Shown here: one piece after another, positions 60,024 to 64,000 of the stretch
How the letters are laid out: the number at the start of each line of letters is the position of its first letter
Position numbering within the stretch: position 1 is the stretch's first letter
NCBI RefSeq assembly: GCF_029633865.1
Contig: NC_079221.1
Location: 1,545,215-1,609,214 of the forward strand
Length of the DNA: 64,000 nt
Source of the DNA: Lampris incognitus
Taxonomy: Eukaryota; Chordata; Actinopteri; Lampriformes; Lampridae
Reading direction: 5' to 3'
Position numbers and translations under genes: made by a program
Notes under the pieces: generated by a model
Told to the model about the DNA's origin: nothing
Seen by the model: the letters and a program-made list of their open reading frames with translations, nothing else
The model's database searches: none

Positions 60024-61238
60024 CTGTGAATGTTCTCATTCATCCAGGTCATGTGTTATCCAAAAAGAATTGAATCAAGTGCAACTGGACTTGGTATATA
60101 TCCGTGAAGACGTTTTGCCTCTCATCCAAGAGGCTTCCTCAGTTCGTGCCTTTCTGACTAGACCAAGCTAGTCTGACTGGCTGGTGATGAAACTCAGATA
60201 TTAAGCCTCTTTGGAGTCGTTATCAGAGCTATTGATGTCCATGGCTCTTTGTGCTCCGATGTTTAGCTCCAATGTTTAGCTTTAAAAACCTGCGGCTACC
60301 CCAGTTGGACCTTTGTGAAAACTGCAACACGTTCCAGAAAGACCAACCAGGTGAGCGATGAGGAGAAGAGGAACAGAAGGAATAACACAGTCATCCCGTA
60401 TGTTTCTGGGGTCTCCGAGAAACTCAGGAGAATTTTTAACAAACACCGCATCCCGGTATACTTCAAACCCAGCAACACACTCCGACAAAGACTGGTTCAT
60501 CCCAAAGACCGTGTACCACACACCTGGAAAAGCAATCTGATGTATGCTGTACAATGCAATGAGGATTATACTGACCTATACATAGGAGAAACCAAACAAC
60601 CACTACACAAACGGATGGCCCAACACAGAAGGCCAAACTCCTCAGGACAAGACTCAGCAGTCTATCTACACCTAAAGGAGAAGACACACTCCTTCCAGGA
60701 CAGCAACGTACACATTTTAGACAGAGAAGATAGATGGTTTGAAAAAGGGGTTGAAGGAAGCCATCTATGCAAAACTGGAAAAACCATCCCTCAACAGAGG
60801 AGGAGGTCTGCGACACCACCTATCTCCCACTTACAATGCCGTCCTTTCATCTCCTTCCAGGAGAGTCAAGAAGCCTAGCCTCCAAGAACAACAGTCGCTC
60901 ACTAACGGCTCCAACCACTCTCATGACCACTGAATAATGAAGTCGAAACTAACACCCCCAACCACCGTCGCTGCTTAACATAGGATCACAAAGAGCCATG
61001 CACATCAATAGCTCTGATAACGACGGGCGTTGCTCAATATCGGAACACAAAGAGCCATGGACATCTATAGCTCTGACAACGACTCCAAAGAGGATAAATA
61101 TCTGAGTCTCAGCACCAGCCAGTCAGACTAGCTTGGTCTAGTCAGAAAGGCACGAACTGATGAAGCCTCTTGGATGAGAAGTGAAACGTCTTCACGGATA
61201 TATACCAAGTCCAGTTGCACTTGATTCAATTCTTTTTG
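60024..61238 (+). mobile_element. Penelope-like element, copy 4, + strand, RT lost
   Basis: The left arm (tctgtgaatgttctcattca, aattgaatcaagtgcaactg) and the right arm (gttgcacttgattcaattct) are inverted copies. The endonuclease part lies between, on +. Flanks ggcaccaactgatgt (60009-60023) and ggcaccatctgatgt (about 61239-61253) look like a 15-bp target duplication with one mismatch. Confidence 0.85.
60279..60935 (+). pseudogene. Penelope-like GIY-YIG endonuclease remnant
   Basis: From 60279 it reads the basic linker (TRSRKTNQVSDEEKRNRRNN) and the GIY-YIG-like part (LMYAVQCNEDYTDLYIGETK, KRMAQHRRPNSSGQDSAVYL). A frameshift near 60745 moves the C-terminal block (AKLEKPSLNRGGGLR) to another frame (60739-60933). 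The RT is missing, so the element is dead on its own. Confidence 0.82.
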
Positions 61239-61534
61239 GGCACCATCTGATGTTTAAAGTGAAACTGCAGGATGAACTGAAAAGGTGCAGAGGAGCCACA
61301 CCCCACAGGGGCTGGTGTGTTGTTTCAAAGGATCATCTGAGAACACATCATTGCAACATGAAACAGGACTTACAGTAATCGGCCCCTCACCGTTCTTCTG
61401 AAAACCAAACCTTCAGTCAGAGTCTTGATGCTGCTCAGTAACCCAGTTGAGAATGTCAGAGAAGCTTGACTCAGTTCTTCTGGACACACCGTTTACTGAC
61501 AGAAACGTCTCATCATCATCTAAGTCTCACCTGA

Positions 61535-61750
61535 CTGCAGGTGTCCCCACCCTTATAAACAATACAGTGACTGCAGGTACCCCCACCCTTATAAACAATA
61601 CAGTGACTGCAGGTGTCCCCACCCTTATAAACAATACAGTGACTGCAGGTGTCCCCACCCTTATAAACAATACAGTGACTGCAGGTGTCCCCACCCTTAT
61701 AAACAATACAGTGACTGCAGGTACCCCCACCCTTATAAACAATACAGTGG
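61535..61750. repeat. 36-bp minisatellite, 6 copies, in an inverted-arm structure
   Basis: tgactgcaggtgtccccacc plus cttataaacaatacag repeats six times, with two copies having acc for gtc. A single inverted copy lies at about 61956-62004 with the flanking gaggtgacttagacgatgatgagacgt inverted relative to 61506-61545. The whole of 61440-62110 therefore looks like a small element with inverted arms whose left arm has been amplified. Confidence 0.85.
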
Positions 61751-62109
61751 CATATCCACCCAAACCAACCACCACTTTCATATGCAAATATGGGTGTGAC
61801 CGTTAACTAGAGTTTAGAGTACACGTGGCCATTGAAACGCTACTTAATGGTCACAGCCATATGAAACTGGTGGTTGGATTCAGTCGTTAGGCACTGTGTT
61901 GTACTGTATTGTGCTGTATTTTACTGGATTGTACTGGATTGTTCATAAGGATGGGGACAGCTGCAGTCACTGTATTGTTTATAAGGGTGGGGTACCTGCA
62001 GTCAGGTGAGACTGAAGAGGTGACTTAGACGATGATGAGACGTATCTCTCAATACATGTTGTGTCCAGATGAATTCATTCAATCTTCTGTGAACTTCAGT
62101 TTGATCCCC

Positions 62110-62664
62110 ATGCAGAATAATCCTCCCTCAGCATGAAGTTGGTCTGACCTCAATATGTGCAACACGTGACAGTTACATGTCTAAACCTTTATAACTTACA
62201 GGTCCCAAATCAGATCCTGTAAAGCAACACTCAGAAGATTGGGTCACGTCGGTTTCTTAAGCTTTTCCTCGTTCCTTCACCTCTCTTTGGGTTTGGGGCT
62301 TATCGACCCCAGGTGTGAGTGCAGCGGTGCATTTGTAGAGACGGGGTGTCATGAGAACTGAGGCACACAAATTCACGGTGAACTCTCTGCAACCTCCAGC
62401 GCCTTGCAAGTTGGCGTTGTGCACCCATCGATATCAGCACTTTGCTTTAAATAATTCAGCAGAAAATCAGTGAGCTGCCTGACTGCCCGTGCCTACTGTA
62501 CTTCTGGCAATTCATGCTCGTTTGGTGAACTTCTGAGCTCAGGATGTGGTCACTTAATTGATGCTAGAAGGGGCTTCGAGATCTCAAGCTGGGCATCTCA
62601 AAAGCATCTTCACACCATGACCATGTCCTGTCGCACCACAGATTGTCAGATTTTAAAAAAAATT
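62110..62664. other. No recognisable feature
   Basis: No coding or repeat signal that I can support between the inverted-arm element and the next SINE. Confidence 0.4.
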
Positions 62665-63022
62665 CTGAGACGCTTTATTCATCCCCGTGGGGAAATGACG
62701 CTCTGCATGTAACCCATGCTAGCTGTGTAGCTAGGAGCAGTGGGCAGCTGCCGTGCAGCACCTGGGGACCAACTCCAGTTCCTCTTGCCATGCCTTGCTC
62801 AGGGGCACAGACAGGAGTATTAACCCTAACATGCAGGTCTTTCTGATGGTGGAGGAAGCCAGAGCACCTGGGGGAAACTCACCACAGACATGGGGAGAAC
62901 ATGTAAACTCCACACAGAGGATGACCTGGGATGACCCCCAAAGGTTGGGCTATCCTGGGGTTCGAACTCAAGACCTTCTTGCTGTGAGGTGACAGAGCTA
63001 ACCACTGGGCCACTATGCCGCC
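62665..63022 (-). mobile_element. tRNA-derived SINE, - strand
   Basis: On + it reads tail first (ctttattcatccccgtgggg) and ends with the inverted B box (tggggttcgaactcaagacc) and A box (gctaaccactgggccac). It is the same family as 5885-6214 and 15432-15760. Confidence 0.8.
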
Positions 63023-63088
63023 AAAAAGTTTAGGTTTTAGCGTCTGAATCATTTTTGGGGAGACCCAAGTCCAAATGACCTTCTGTAA

Positions 63089-63118
63089 CACACACACAGA
63101 CACACACAGACACACACA

Positions 63119-63175
<57 letters not shown>
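63089..63175. repeat. (CA)n microsatellite with CAGACA interruptions
   Basis: About 40 CA dinucleotides; the left part is punctuated by cagacacaca every 10 bases. It is polymorphism-prone. Confidence 0.95.
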
Positions 63176-63178
<3 letters not shown>

Positions 63179-64000
63179 CCAGACCGGACTGTCCTGCCTG
63201 CTGTGTCGGAGCTTAGGAGAGCTGGGGAACTGGGATGCACACTGCTGCTGCCAGCATGCTTTTAAGACCATGTTTTCCCTCCCATAATAAGTTTCCGAGG
63301 ACAAGCCTCCCAAAAAAAAGAAAAGAAGGTCCTTCATGGACGTGAGATTCGGGTTCTGAACATGTATCACAGAGCCCGTCTGAGCTTGATGCTGAGAGTG
63401 GGGGGCTGCTGCTGCATGGTGGCTGAGCGGTGACTGAGAGTATGGCTTTTGGAGAGAAACATGTTTTGAAACGGGGATTAAGGCCCAGAGTGTACTATTG
63501 ACCGGCCAACCCAGTTATCCAGATCACTTGATCTTTGAATACAGCTGCAAATCACAAACATGCAGTACATACATCTTCTCTTTCTATGTGGATAATATTG
63601 CTGACAAGATGAGAGTAAATTCCCATTTGCAAAATATTACAAAAATATGCCATTTTCTTGTTGCTGTAATGTGAAGCAGACAGAGTCCTGATCAAAAACC
63701 TCAGCAAATATCCCTTGCAAGGAATGCCAAATACAATAAATATTTTCCATCCGATTCTGCAAATCAGACAACTGTGATTTTTATTCAACCCACATAAGGA
63801 CATCAGAGATGAAGCTGGAGACAAACGAGAATCACTGCATTGGTCTAGCGCAGTAAGGGCAAGGCCTTATTCAGCTGTCAACCACTGAGTTCATCTTCTG
63901 CCACACAAGACAAGGCCTCGACTGAATCCTCAGACTGTGGTGACTCTCATTACCAGTTCACGTGTGCTATTGTTGGGCTGGTTGCGGGGCTCCGGCTGCC
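63176..64000. other. No recognisable feature
   Basis: The right edge of the window is apparently unique sequence without a supportable exon or mobile element. Confidence 0.4.

Overview
The window looks like teleost fish nuclear DNA. It carries two conserved, intron-rich vertebrate genes in a background of fish-type mobile elements (hAT, L1/Tx1-like and L2-like LINEs, Penelope-like elements, a Ty3/gypsy element, several tRNA-derived SINEs) and very large tandem arrays. The species cannot be told from the sequence alone.

The left half holds the two genes, transcribed towards each other. xrcc5 (Ku80, non-homologous end joining) is on the + strand. I can place coding exons 2-21 (1583-20775) with consistent splice phases; exon 1 should lie left of the window, beyond a 104-bp tandem array (1-1519). 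Intron 7 (3188-16158) has been inflated to 13 kb by an almost complete hAT-Charlie-like transposon with a perfect 8-bp target duplication, by an L1-like LINE nested inside an older, oppositely oriented L1-like LINE, and by SINEs. col6a2 (collagen VI alpha-2 chain) is on the - strand. Its 27 coding exons run from the ATG at 29763 to the stop at 21512 and encode about 1034 residues: signal peptide, vWA domain, Gly-X-Y helix, two vWA domains. A probable untranslated first exon and TATA-type promoter lie at about 31713-31790. The two stop codons are only about 0.7 kb apart.

The 5' neighbourhood of col6a2 carries two striking minisatellites: 24 bp x about 54 in the inferred intron 1 (30388-31680), and 10 bp x 108 upstream of the inferred promoter (32031-33110).

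From 33 to 64 kb I see no host gene. This half is a mosaic: two Penelope-like elements with inverted terminal arms (37.1-40.7 kb), a SINE that has amplified internally (41.3 kb), a 56-bp x about 43 array joined to a gypsy pol region (41.7-48.6 kb; itself hit by a hAT MITE and SINEs), then a 42-bp array of roughly 90 units (48.7-56.3 kb) into which an L2-like LINE and a 555-bp mini-Penelope element have inserted. More SINEs, a third long Penelope copy (60.0-61.2 kb), a 36-bp minisatellite and CA-rich microsatellites follow. Long open frames in these arrays come from repeat units whose length is a multiple of three and are not genes.

No clear new biological system was found. The most interesting leads are the hammerhead-ribozyme-like motif in the inverted arms of the Penelope-like elements, the CG/TG-only 10-bp array by the col6a2 promoter, the four-unit higher-order structure of the 56-bp array, and the repeated birth of tandem arrays inside or at the edges of mobile elements.
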